From NCBI GenBank assembly GCA_026987995.1, contig JALSMC010000202.1, forward strand, positions 1 to 12,271: a DNA stretch of 12,271 nucleotides, read 5' to 3'. Position 1 is the stretch's first letter. Each line of letters opens with the position of its first letter. The stretch is from Sulfurimonas sp. (lineage in GTDB: Bacteria > Campylobacterota > Campylobacteria > Campylobacterales > Sulfurimonadaceae). Below the pieces are notes generated by a model. The model had not been told where the DNA came from, searched no databases, and saw nothing but the letters and a program-made list of their open reading frames with translations. Positions 1 to 6,840 of the stretch are shown here, in pieces. The position numbers were made by a program, and so were the translations under genes.

Positions 1-1316
1 AGATTACCGTGACCCAGTTCACGGCGTTTTGTTCCCATAACAGGAGAAGCTTCACCTACTGAAAAACCTGGAAAGTTGTAATGCACCATAAAATTTTCAT
101 TTTGAGTACCACTATCTGTTAAAGATTCAAACATCTGTGCATCTTTTGGTCCACCCATAGTAAGCACAACAAGTGCCTGCGTTTGACCACGAGTAAAGAG
201 GCATGAAGAGTGTGCATTTGGAAGAACATTTGTATCTATACTTATAGGTCTAACTTCTGTCAAAGCACGACCATCTGCACGAATATTTTCATTTAAAATC
301 TGTGCACGAACTTCTTCTTTTTTAACCTTATCTATTGCATCTTTAAGTTCTACTTCTAACTCTACTGTAGCCCATTCTCCTTTTAACACAAGAATCTTTT
401 TACGAAGAGTACGAAGTGCTGTTGAACGCTCAGACTTTGCCATCTGATTCATTGCATCTTTGATGTCTGTCATATGAGTATCTCTTACATAAGTCATCAT
501 CTCTTCATTTGACACATGTGCTTTAAGATCAAGTTCTGCTACTTCTTTTTGAGAGCTTTTAAATGCTTCTTCATATTTACTATTTGCAGTAAAAAGTTCT
601 GCTTGAGTTTTTTCAAACACTTCTATAAGTTCATCTTCACTCATCGCATTTGATACATGAGAACTTATAACAGCACCACTCATTGTAGGGTCAAGCATAG
701 GGTCTATTACCATATCTGTTACCTCTACTTTTTCTCCTCCAAATGTTCTCATCTCTATCATAAGTAGTTCATCTTTGGTACCTGAAAGATAAAGGTCAAG
801 TGTAGAGTTTTTGAGTTGTGAGAGAGTTGGGTTAATTACTAACTCACCATCAACCTTAGCCGTACGAACTGCAGATACTGATGTGTTTATGTCTATGTCT
901 GAAGTAAAAAGAGCTGCTGATGCTGCGTTTAGAGCTAAAACTTGTAAATCAGACTCACTATCAGCAGAAAAAACCATAATAGTTATCTGTGTTGGATGTC
1001 CAAAACCTTTAGGGAATAGTGGTCTTAAACTTCTGTCTACTATTCTTGATGTTAATGTTTCAAAATCACTCGGTTTTGTCTCTCGTTTGAAAAATCCTCC
1101 GGGAATTTTACCTGCTGCATATGTTTTTTCTATATACTGAACTGTTAAAGGAAGAAAATCATCTTTTACTATTTCAGTTTCATTTATAACAACAGTAGCA
1201 AGAATAACACTCTTGCCTGACTTAATCCAACATGCACCATTTGCTTGTTTTGCAACATCTCCAAAAGAGTAAGACTCTTCTCTATTTTCTAACTCTAAAC
1301 TTACATCATATGTCAT
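1..1316 (-). CDS. pnp: Polynucleotide phosphorylase, N-terminal ~438 residues (cut by window edge)
   Basis: PNPase degrades RNA 3' to 5' by phosphorolysis, releasing nucleoside diphosphates, and acts as a trimer in the cytoplasm. I translated the frame leftward from the ATG at 1316-1314 and it stays open to the edge. The first RNase PH-like core covers about residues 5-145 and contains GGFFKRE (73-79) and SRPLFP-like RSLRPLFP (95-102). A helical linker spans about 235-325. The second core begins near 345 with ADGR, FTRGQTQ (374-380) and HYNFPGF (412-418). The catalytic Asp pair and the KH and S1 RNA-binding domains should lie beyond the window; family length is about 700-720 residues. GAGGA seven bases before the ATG is the likely ribosome site. 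The ATG overlaps the upstream gene's stop as ATGA, so translation is probably coupled. No separate leader is present, unlike the autoregulated pnp leader of E. coli. Confidence 0.97.
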   Translation of the reverse strand, partial: MTYDVSLELENREESYSFGDVAKQANGACWIKSGKSVILATVVINETEIVKDDFLPLTVQYIEKTYAAGKIPGGFFKRETKPSDFETLTSRIVDRSLRPLFPKGFGHPTQITIMVFSADSESDLQVLALNAASAALFTSDIDINTSVSAVRTAKVDGELVINPTLSQLKNSTLDLYLSGTKDELLMIEMRTFGGEKVEVTDMVIDPMLDPTMSGAVISSHVSNAMSEDELIEVFEKTQAELFTANSKYEEAFKSSQKEVAELDLKAHVSNEEMMTYVRDTHMTDIKDAMNQMAKSERSTALRTLRKKILVLKGEWATVELEVELKDAIDKVKKEEVRAQILNENIRADGRALTEVRPISIDTNVLPNAHSSCLFTRGQTQALVVLTMGGPKDAQMFESLTDSGTQNENFMVHYNFPGFSVGEASPVMGTKRRELGHGN

Positions 1317-1969
1317 TTTAATTCCTCTAGTATTTTTTCAATTTTTTCATCATTCATTGGTTCTAAGTGCTCATAATATAGAGCCGTTTCAACATAATCA
1401 TCTATGTCATGTAAAAAGAATATATCATCAACAAAAGGCTCGAGTGTTTCAAGTACATCACTTGGTAAAATCGGGACTGCTATATATACTGCTTTTGGAC
1501 CTTGGGCCAAAACAGTTTTTAGTGCTGTCATAAACTTACTACCACTTTCACTACCTTCATCTACTAACATAACCACTTTATCTTTCATGCTAGCAAATGG
1601 CTGCCCTTTTCTATACTGATAAATTCGGCTTAAAATATTCTCTTCATGTTTTCTATGTGCTTCACCATAGATATAGTCATACTGAATCTCAAATGCACTT
1701 ACAAGTTCCTCGTTAATAACTATCTCTTCGGTCTCTGAGACTCTTGCTACTTCACATTCTGGATTGTTAGGTGCCATTATTGCTTCTAAAAAAAGAATTT
1801 CTAGGTTATTTGCTAGTTTTCCTTTAATACAAGCAGCAACTTCTAAACCACCAAGTGAAACTGCGACAATGTTCCAATCTTCCTCTTTGAGTTTATTCAT
1901 AGGAATAACATCCAGAAGTTTAGTGGCGGCATCCTTTCTATCGAGAAGAATATTTTTATATGATGGCAT
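1313..1969 (-). CDS. COG1926-like type I phosphoribosyltransferase homologue with an altered PRPP motif
   Basis: This 218-residue protein resembles the predicted phosphoribosyltransferases of COG1926. Visible blocks are VAVSLGGLEVA (35-45, the position of the usual RGG pyrophosphate loop), APNNPECEVARVSE (66-79, matching the family's GAPGNPELAIGAV block), a conserved NEELV (87-91), YRKGQP (119-124) and VVMLVDEGSESGSKF (132-146), which aligns with the PRPP loop VDDGIATGAT. Two positions usually kept for PRPP or pyrophosphate binding differ: DE for DD, and L for R before GG. Transferase activity is therefore uncertain and the substrate is unknown. The protein looks cytosolic. A strong ribosome site (AAGGGAG) lies six bases before the ATG in the 14-base gap after lptD. 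The stop overlaps the pnp start by four bases (ATGA), suggesting coupled translation with PNPase. Family assignment is by remembered motifs, not a search. Confidence 0.8.
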   Translation of the reverse strand: MPSYKNILLDRKDAATKLLDVIPMNKLKEEDWNIVAVSLGGLEVAACIKGKLANNLEILFLEAIMAPNNPECEVARVSETEEIVINEELVSAFEIQYDYIYGEAHRKHEENILSRIYQYRKGQPFASMKDKVVMLVDEGSESGSKFMTALKTVLAQGPKAVYIAVPILPSDVLETLEPFVDDIFFLHDIDDYVETALYYEHLEPMNDEKIEKILEELK

Positions 1970-1983
1970 ATAGACTCCCTTGT

Positions 1984-4146
1984 TTAATTCGCATTTGGTA
2001 ACTGTATGGCAATATTTGAAGAACCATTTGCTTGCATCAAAGGCTTTAACAAAATTGTAAAATAGATAAAGCGTTCATCAATAAATGATGTTGCATTATT
2101 ACTTAGTATTGGACGTCTATTTTCACTATATCTAATCCCAAAGTCCCAACATCTTTTTTTATATATAAAACCTATCTCTTGAGTTTTAGCATTTTGACTA
2201 ATTGCATCATAATTATACAAAGCACTAAAAGAGTAGTGATTATCGTAAGTATATCTAAGAGTTGATGTTAAGTAACTTGTGTACTTTGGTGTTGTCTCTG
2301 TATCTTCTTTAAAATTATCTTTATAGAGATGAGATAAAGCTAAATTAATACCAAATTTATTTACTGAAACTTTATTGAAAATTTTTGAAAAACTAGTTTC
2401 TTCATAGTTGTAAAACATATTATTGTAAATACTAAGATAGTCTGTCACTGTATAATCTAACTCATTTTCCAACTCTCCATATCTATTCTCTATACTTCCA
2501 TATATAATTCTCTGTGCTAATCTATGGTAGAGTATTTCTTTTGCTTCCTCATCATATAGGTACTCAATAAAATCAACTTGTGCTTCTTCTTGAATATCGG
2601 ATATATTATAAAATTCACAGCGTGGATCGTTTGGATTTTGCTTATTTGCACAAATCTCTTCATTATCTAAATAGTAACCATTACTAGACTGTGTTCCTGC
2701 CTTGTTATATGAAACACCAAAACTAATTACATGAGAAAAATCTTCATAACCACGAGTAAGTTGAGTATTAACTGCAAGCGTATGGAAATTTCTTAAAATA
2801 TATCCATCGTTATATTCATTATTTAGAGTTGTATCTTGCTCAGAACCACCAAAACTTGAGTGTTGCATATATAAATTTGCTCGATAAGAGATATTCATAT
2901 ACTCATCAAATAGTGATGTTTGTAGTGTAACCGGAACACTTATATCTGTTTGTATCGCTGTTTTGTTTATAGCACGCGTAAGATTGTTCGATCTAACATC
3001 TAAACTATAGAGTAAATGATCTTCTAAGATTGTATCAAGATAATAATGATACTGAAGTGTTGGTAATTTTTGAATTGTATCATCATTACTTGCTAATGTT
3101 AAATCTTGATAGTATTTAAAATAGGTTCCGAAGTAGTTTGTATCAGTATTGTAAAACATATTAATTCTTGAGAGCACTTGTGTTGCGGTTGAATTATTTC
3201 TCACATCATTTGAAGAAAGATTGATGTAATCAACATCATTCATACTACTTATGTCAGCATATATACCAGATTGACCTTCAAAGTTTGTTCCCAACCATTG
3301 GTTTACAAAGTCATTGTTATCATACTTAAAACTAAACCCATAATGTGAGTCATTTTGTAAATTGTTTTCTTTGTAGTAGTTTCCAGATTCTTTAAAGTAG
3401 CCAGCAGAGAATGCTCCTTTTGAAGTTGGAGAGTCTACGAATCTAAAAGTTTGGTAAATCCCCTGACCACGCTCACTTCTGATTTGTGGTTTAAGTTCTA
3501 AGTCCCACCAATTATCAATAGCAATATATATAGGCTGTTCATAATACACACCTTCATTAGGTGAGTATCCAAATGAGGGCATTAAAAGACCTGATCTTCT
3601 TGTTGTGTCTAATGAAAATCCAAAGTATGGCATATAAAAAACAGGGAGGTCATCAATATAAAGTCTAGCATTATACAGGTTCATCCATTTTGAATCCGAA
3701 TTATAATCAGATGAAGAAAATTCTATTTTCCAAATAGGGTCAATGGGATCACAACCACTCAATGTTCCATCATTTATATCTATAAGATTTTCTGTACTTT
3801 TTGCATCATTCGCACTCATCCAAACGCGAGTATCTCTATCTGACATATAAAAAGGCTTAAAAAACTTTTCTTTTTGAGCGATGTTTAATTTAGCATATTT
3901 CCCAAGGATTTTATATGCTTTACCCTGATTTACACGGATATTATCAAAAAGTTCTAGTTCGCTACTATTTCTATCATAAACAGCACTATCCGCTGTAATA
4001 AAGTACTTTTTATATACAACAGTTACTCCACCCGATGCTTTAACCATATCTCCATCGGAGCTCATTTTTGAAGCAAAAATCTCCACCTTATCACTTGCAT
4101 AAATACTCACAAGTAAAGATAAAAAAAGAAATAAAAGTTTAAGCAT
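1984..4146 (-). CDS. lptD: LPS-assembly protein LptD (OstA/Imp), outer-membrane beta-barrel
   Basis: LptD inserts lipopolysaccharide into the outer leaflet of the outer membrane together with the lipoprotein LptE. The 720-residue product starts with a signal peptide (MLKLLFLFLSLLVSIYAS, 1-18). The periplasmic OstA/LptA-like jellyroll is at about 20-110. The barrel domain starts near 160 and includes RSGLLMPSFGYSPNEG (184-199) and the aromatic-rich, alternating pattern of transmembrane strands to the C-terminus. It has four cysteines: C132 in an SGCDP block, C499 and C510 close together, and a single C666 where E. coli has the C724-C725 pair. The protein is somewhat shorter than E. coli LptD (784). 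Its ATG lies inside the last eight bases of the upstream RDD gene (ATGCTTAA overlap) and I see no clear ribosome site, so translation is probably coupled. LptE is not in the window. Confidence 0.95.
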   Translation of the reverse strand: MLKLLFLFLSLLVSIYASDKVEIFASKMSSDGDMVKASGGVTVVYKKYFITADSAVYDRNSSELELFDNIRVNQGKAYKILGKYAKLNIAQKEKFFKPFYMSDRDTRVWMSANDAKSTENLIDINDGTLSGCDPIDPIWKIEFSSSDYNSDSKWMNLYNARLYIDDLPVFYMPYFGFSLDTTRRSGLLMPSFGYSPNEGVYYEQPIYIAIDNWWDLELKPQIRSERGQGIYQTFRFVDSPTSKGAFSAGYFKESGNYYKENNLQNDSHYGFSFKYDNNDFVNQWLGTNFEGQSGIYADISSMNDVDYINLSSNDVRNNSTATQVLSRINMFYNTDTNYFGTYFKYYQDLTLASNDDTIQKLPTLQYHYYLDTILEDHLLYSLDVRSNNLTRAINKTAIQTDISVPVTLQTSLFDEYMNISYRANLYMQHSSFGGSEQDTTLNNEYNDGYILRNFHTLAVNTQLTRGYEDFSHVISFGVSYNKAGTQSSNGYYLDNEEICANKQNPNDPRCEFYNISDIQEEAQVDFIEYLYDEEAKEILYHRLAQRIIYGSIENRYGELENELDYTVTDYLSIYNNMFYNYEETSFSKIFNKVSVNKFGINLALSHLYKDNFKEDTETTPKYTSYLTSTLRYTYDNHYSFSALYNYDAISQNAKTQEIGFIYKKRCWDFGIRYSENRRPILSNNATSFIDERFIYFTILLKPLMQANGSSNIAIQLPNAN

Positions 4147-4585
4147 TAACTACTAATGTTTTAGAGCTTAAGTCATGCCAAGTCTGTCGTGATGGGTTTA
4201 GTAGTCCCCACAAGAATCCAAGATACAAAAGCATTTCACTAATCACTCTAATAATGGCTCGATTTAATGCCACTAAAACATTTGGATTATTGAGTGTTTT
4301 TATTTCAACTACTCTTATCTTCATGACAAGTTTTCCAATTGTAGCACCATACTGCATTACAAAAAAAGCTTGATAAATAATTTTCATCATCATGAACTCT
4401 AAAACAAAACTGTTTGTGAGAATAATTATTTCTTGTGTAGATCCTGCTACAAAAGAATCCCAAAGAGCGATTATCAGTAAAAAAGAGAGGAGTATTTCAT
4501 CTATAAAAAATGCTACTGCTCTTTTTCTATTAAGTGCTAATGTCATCTCTTCATGATGCAGACGAGTTTCTAATTCTTCATTCAA
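4139..4585 (-). CDS. RDD-family integral membrane protein
   Basis: This is a 148-residue inner-membrane protein of the RDD family, named for conserved Arg and Asp residues. The first membrane segment carries the R-x-x-A-x-x-x-D signature as KRAVAFFIDE (21-30). Further hydrophobic segments lie at about 52-78 and 108-130. ATIGKLVMKIRVV (81-93) matches the family's TPGK-x4-RV block, and RQTWHDLSSKTLVV (133-146) matches the C-terminal RQ-x-x-HD-x-x-x-x-T-x-VV ending. Function is not established for most RDD proteins. The start is read as TTG at 4585-4583, because AGGA sits nine bases upstream and the only nearby ATG (4581) is out of frame and stops after three codons. The next in-frame ATG (4546) would lose 13 residues. 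It follows purD by 11 bases and overlaps lptD by eight, so it belongs to this operon; a link to envelope assembly is only suggested by position. Confidence 0.88.
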   Translation of the reverse strand: MNEELETRLHHEEMTLALNRKRAVAFFIDEILLSFLLIIALWDSFVAGSTQEIIILTNSFVLEFMMMKIIYQAFFVMQYGATIGKLVMKIRVVEIKTLNNPNVLVALNRAIIRVISEMLLYLGFLWGLLNPSRQTWHDLSSKTLVVNA

Positions 4586-4594
4586 TAGTATCTA

Positions 4595-4598
4595 TCCT
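4595..4598 (-). promoter_or_regulatory. Ribosome binding site AGGA for the RDD gene TTG start
   Basis: On the minus strand AGGA spans the end of the purD stop codon (TAG) and lies nine bases before TTG at 4585. It is the main support for a TTG start, and it means that ribosomes ending purD finish on the initiation signal of the next gene. Confidence 0.55.
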
Positions 4599-5862
4599 AA
4601 AGTGCTTGATAAGCGATATCTGTACGAATCTTTTTGCCAACAAAATGTACTTGTCCACATCTGAGATATGCTCTATCTCTTGCTTCTTGTATAGTATCGC
4701 CAAGCCCAACACAGACTAAAACACGACCACCACTTGCATATAATACACCATCTTCTTTCATTACACCTGCATAAGAGATATGTGTATACTTTTGTATCTC
4801 CTCATGGTGAACAGTATCTTCAACTATTTCAGCAGGAAGTGAGCTAGAGTATGGATAATTTGCAGATGCCATTACAACACCTACTGCGAACTGCTTTGAG
4901 AACTCTACTTTTATCTCTTTTAAACGATTTGTAGCGGCTTTGTGAAACATTTCTGACACTGAAGATGTCATAAGAGGCATAAGTATCTCACACTCTGGAT
5001 CTCCAAAACGCACATTAAACTCTAGTGTAATTGGCTCGCCATTTACAACCATAATGCCGATAAAAAGAACACCTTCAAAAGGAGCATCTTCTGCTTTCAT
5101 TCCATCAAGTGTTGGAACTATAACCCGCTCTCTTACTTTTTGATACAGAGCGTCATCTACTAAAGGTGTCGGAGCATATGCACCCATACCACCTGTATTT
5201 GGACCAGTGTCTCCATCGCCTATGCGTTTATGATCTTGTGCTGCTTGAAGCAAGATGTAATCATCACCATCACAAATAGCGAACATACTTAACTCAAACC
5301 CATCAAGAAACTCTTCGACGATTACTTTTTTACCAGCATCGCCAAAGCTTTTTCCGCTGAGCATCTCACCTATCGCGACTTTAGCTTCATCATGACTAGT
5401 AGCGATAATAACACCTTTACCACCACACAGTCCATCTGCCTTTACAACTATTGGAGTTTTTAAAGTATCTGTAAACTTATAAAGCTCCTCAATACTATCA
5501 GACTCAATATAAGCAGCCGTTGGAATATTGTATTTTGCTAAAAAGTTTTTCATATAAACCTTCGAGCCTTCAAGTTGTGCAGCTTCTTTACTAGGACCAA
5601 ATATCGTAAGACCCTCAGCTTTGAAAATATCAACAATACCATCCACTAAAGGTGCTTCAGGACCAACAATAGTGAGTTCTATTTCATTGTCTTTTGCAAA
5701 CGCAGCTAAATCATTGTAGTCTTTAATATTGATATTAGTACCTAAGTTGTCAGTTGCACCATTTCCCGGTTGGAAAAAAAGTTCATGCTGTTCTTGCTCA
5801 TTTTTAATTGCACGCCCTATTGAGTACTCACGTCCACCACTACCTAAAATCAAAATTTTCAT
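4597..5862 (-). CDS. purD: Phosphoribosylamine-glycine ligase (GAR synthetase)
   Basis: PurD catalyses the second step of purine synthesis: 5-phosphoribosylamine + glycine + ATP gives glycinamide ribonucleotide. The 421-residue length is normal for the monofunctional enzyme. The N-terminal nucleotide-fold domain starts with GSGGREYS (7-14; GREHA is usual, so His is replaced by Tyr). The ATP-grasp domain shows VVKADGLCGGKGVIIA (139-154; AAGKG is usual), EEFLDGFELS (183-192), DHKRIGDGDTGPNTGGMG (210-227) and the metal/ATP-binding FNVRFGDPE (282-290). The C-terminal domain has YAGVM and the ASGGRV block (376-381). The ATG at 5862 is preceded by CGGAG seven bases upstream. It is the first protein gene of the run purD-RDD-lptD-PRT-pnp and lies only about 20 bases after a hairpin that follows the 6S RNA candidate. 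Confidence 0.97.
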   Translation of the reverse strand: MKILILGSGGREYSIGRAIKNEQEQHELFFQPGNGATDNLGTNINIKDYNDLAAFAKDNEIELTIVGPEAPLVDGIVDIFKAEGLTIFGPSKEAAQLEGSKVYMKNFLAKYNIPTAAYIESDSIEELYKFTDTLKTPIVVKADGLCGGKGVIIATSHDEAKVAIGEMLSGKSFGDAGKKVIVEEFLDGFELSMFAICDGDDYILLQAAQDHKRIGDGDTGPNTGGMGAYAPTPLVDDALYQKVRERVIVPTLDGMKAEDAPFEGVLFIGIMVVNGEPITLEFNVRFGDPECEILMPLMTSSVSEMFHKAATNRLKEIKVEFSKQFAVGVVMASANYPYSSSLPAEIVEDTVHHEEIQKYTHISYAGVMKEDGVLYASGGRVLVCVGLGDTIQEARDRAYLRCGQVHFVGKKIRTDIAYQAL

Positions 5863-5881
5863 ATATTGCTCCGTATAAAAT

Positions 5882-5930
5882 AAAAAAAGTATTTATTTAA
5901 AAGAATAATATCTCTTAAATAAATACTTTT
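5882..5930 (-). terminator. AT-rich stem-loop with U tract between the 6S RNA candidate and purD
   Basis: AAAAGTATTTATTTAA (5885-5900) is the perfect 16-base reverse complement of 5915-5930. After one mismatch three further pairs leave a six-base loop. Read on the minus strand the stem runs directly into seven T residues (5888-5882), the shape of an intrinsic terminator, although the stem has almost no G or C. It starts about nine bases after the predicted 6S 3' end and leaves only about 20 bases before the purD ATG. It may end the small RNA, with partial read-through feeding purD. A TATTAT in the loop (5910-5905, minus) could instead be a -10 for purD. Confidence 0.6.
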
Positions 5931-5938
5931 ATAATAGA

Positions 5939-6138
5939 AAACCCAAGTAGCCGTTTCGCATTTGGCTTGGTTCTAAAAGCCGAATTTGGGTGAAGAGAGA
6001 GCTCTCTAATGGCGGCATCTTCTCGTATATGTTACCATAACTCAAACGAAGACACTGACTCACAAAAGCTCTACTTGTTCACTAATTGTATATGTAGAAC
6101 CCTCATTGGTGCGATTAGTCGAACCACTCAGATTGTCT
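5939..6138 (-). ncRNA. ssrS: Candidate 6S RNA (RNA polymerase regulator), ~200 nt
   Basis: 6S RNA mimics an open promoter and binds sigma70 RNA polymerase. No protein frame fills this 321-base gap. Numbering the minus strand from A at 6138, hand folding gives one long rod. Nucleotides 5-17 pair with 187-199 (13 contiguous pairs including wobbles), 26-29 with 179-182, and 38-44 with 164-170 (GGTTCTA/TAGAACC). A bubble of 12 and 14 bases follows (45-56 / 150-163). The apical arm is 57-61 with 145-149, 67-72 with 136-141, and 87-93 with 113-121 with a small bulge. A long rod with a central bubble and about 200 nt is the hallmark of 6S RNA. A consensus TATAAT ends eight bases before the start. 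From memory, 6S lies next to purD in other Campylobacterota; I could not check this. Both ends are approximate. The alternative is a structured purD leader. Confidence 0.7.
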
Positions 6139-6145
6139 ATATACA

Positions 6146-6151
6146 ATTATA
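6146..6151 (-). promoter_or_regulatory. -10 box TATAAT for the 6S RNA candidate / purD operon
   Basis: A perfect TATAAT on the minus strand places the start near 6139-6138, exactly where the folded RNA begins. The upstream stretch to 6180 is AT-rich with no clear -35 box, as is common in Campylobacterota sigma70 promoters. It is the only good promoter I see for the minus strand in the hemD-purD gap. Confidence 0.6.
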
Positions 6152-6183
6152 CAAAGATTTTACTTGATTTAGTTTTATATCTA

Positions 6184-6816
6184 TTACTTTATTGAATTAC
6201 TTATTGCTAAACAACTATTGATACTTGTTTCATTGGCAATGAGACAGTCAACTTGAGAAGGAAGAGCCTTCGCTGTTGTTTTTCCAATGACAATAACTTT
6301 ATGATTTTCTTTAAACTCATGATACTTTAAAAAACATTTCACACTAGAAGGCGATGTAAATATTAAAATAGCATTTTTTGAAAATTTGACACTCTTTATA
6401 TTCTTAGAACAGCTACTCTCATATAGTACAACTTCATCTAAGTCATATCTATCTTTTCTTAATATCTCAGCAAAATTCGAAGCCACTGTTTTCGCTCTTA
6501 AATAGAGCCATTTTGTATCTTTTGGGTACTCAGAAATTATCCCAGATAGATTATCTCCATAACCAGCTCCAACTTCTAAAATATTTCCATTGATTTGTTT
6601 AAAACTTTGAGCTGTAGCATTAGAAATGCAGAGTGCTTTTTTATCTTTATAGTCGTCATAATCATATTGAAGTAAAGCCTTAACAGCTTGTTTGGAAGTC
6701 AAAATAATATAGTCATATTTTGAGAAGTCGATACTTGGTTTAAAAAAAGAAATATCTAAAGGATTTATACTAATAGTGTCAGGATGTGAAGAGGTAGAAA
6801 AAAGGTATGGTTTCAT
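6184..6816 (-). CDS. hemD: Uroporphyrinogen-III synthase
   Basis: HemD closes and inverts ring D of hydroxymethylbilane to make uroporphyrinogen III, the branch point to haem, sirohaem and cobalamin. The family is weakly conserved, so the call rests on the spread of its short motifs: YIILTSKQAVKAL (36-48), a central KWLYLRA block (102-108) followed by VVLYES (129-134), LIFTSPSSVKCFL (151-163) and VIVIGKTTAKAL (174-185). The two-lobed arrangement and 210-residue length fit. It is cytosolic. It starts 18 bases after guaA and probably shares its transcript. The ATG has no recognisable Shine-Dalgarno sequence; the bases before it are pyrimidine-rich and form one arm of a hairpin that includes the guaA stop. 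No other haem gene is in the window. Confidence 0.88.
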   Translation of the reverse strand: MKPYLFSTSSHPDTISINPLDISFFKPSIDFSKYDYIILTSKQAVKALLQYDYDDYKDKKALCISNATAQSFKQINGNILEVGAGYGDNLSGIISEYPKDTKWLYLRAKTVASNFAEILRKDRYDLDEVVLYESSCSKNIKSVKFSKNAILIFTSPSSVKCFLKYHEFKENHKVIVIGKTTAKALPSQVDCLIANETSINSCLAISNSIK

Positions 6817-6818
6817 AA

Positions 6819-6840
6819 GAGAAGAGAAAAATCTCTACTC
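6819..6840 (-). promoter_or_regulatory. Small hairpin spanning the guaA stop, just before the hemD start
   Basis: On the minus strand AGAGA (6836-6832) pairs with TCTCT (6827-6823) around a TTTT loop. After a T/T mismatch, GAG (6840-6838) pairs with CTC (6821-6819). The guaA TAG stop is inside the stem, and the structure ends two bases before the hemD ATG. It may influence hemD translation or be a weak intercistronic signal; it lacks a U tract for termination. Confidence 0.35.

Noticed and set aside
811..1140. A 109-codon open frame on the plus strand
   Set aside because: It lies wholly antisense to the PNPase core domain, whose translation has clear family motifs; its protein has no recognisable pattern.
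1404..1973. Two short plus-strand open frames opposite the phosphoribosyltransferase gene
   Set aside because: They are antisense shadows of a real gene and have no ribosome site or family motif.
4534..4719. A 61-codon plus-strand frame across the RDD/purD junction
   Set aside because: It is antisense to both genes and has no supporting signal.
5930..5935. Plus-strand TATAAT that could drive an RNA rightward through 5942-6140
   Set aside because: It lies in the hairpin arm, and the plus strand lacks a good terminator at the far end. The minus strand has both a better placed promoter and a U-tract hairpin, so I assigned the RNA there.
5941..5990. Separate local hairpin ACCCAA/TTGGGT as a riboswitch or terminator of its own
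   Set aside because: The six-base pairing competes with the 13-bp closing stem of the longer rod, and I could not match it to any riboswitch consensus I know.
6009..6025. Plus-strand GGCGGCATCTTCTCG, similar to the 3' end of E. coli 6S RNA
   Set aside because: The surrounding plus-strand sequence does not pair with a matching 5' arm as E. coli 6S does. I regard it as chance similarity.
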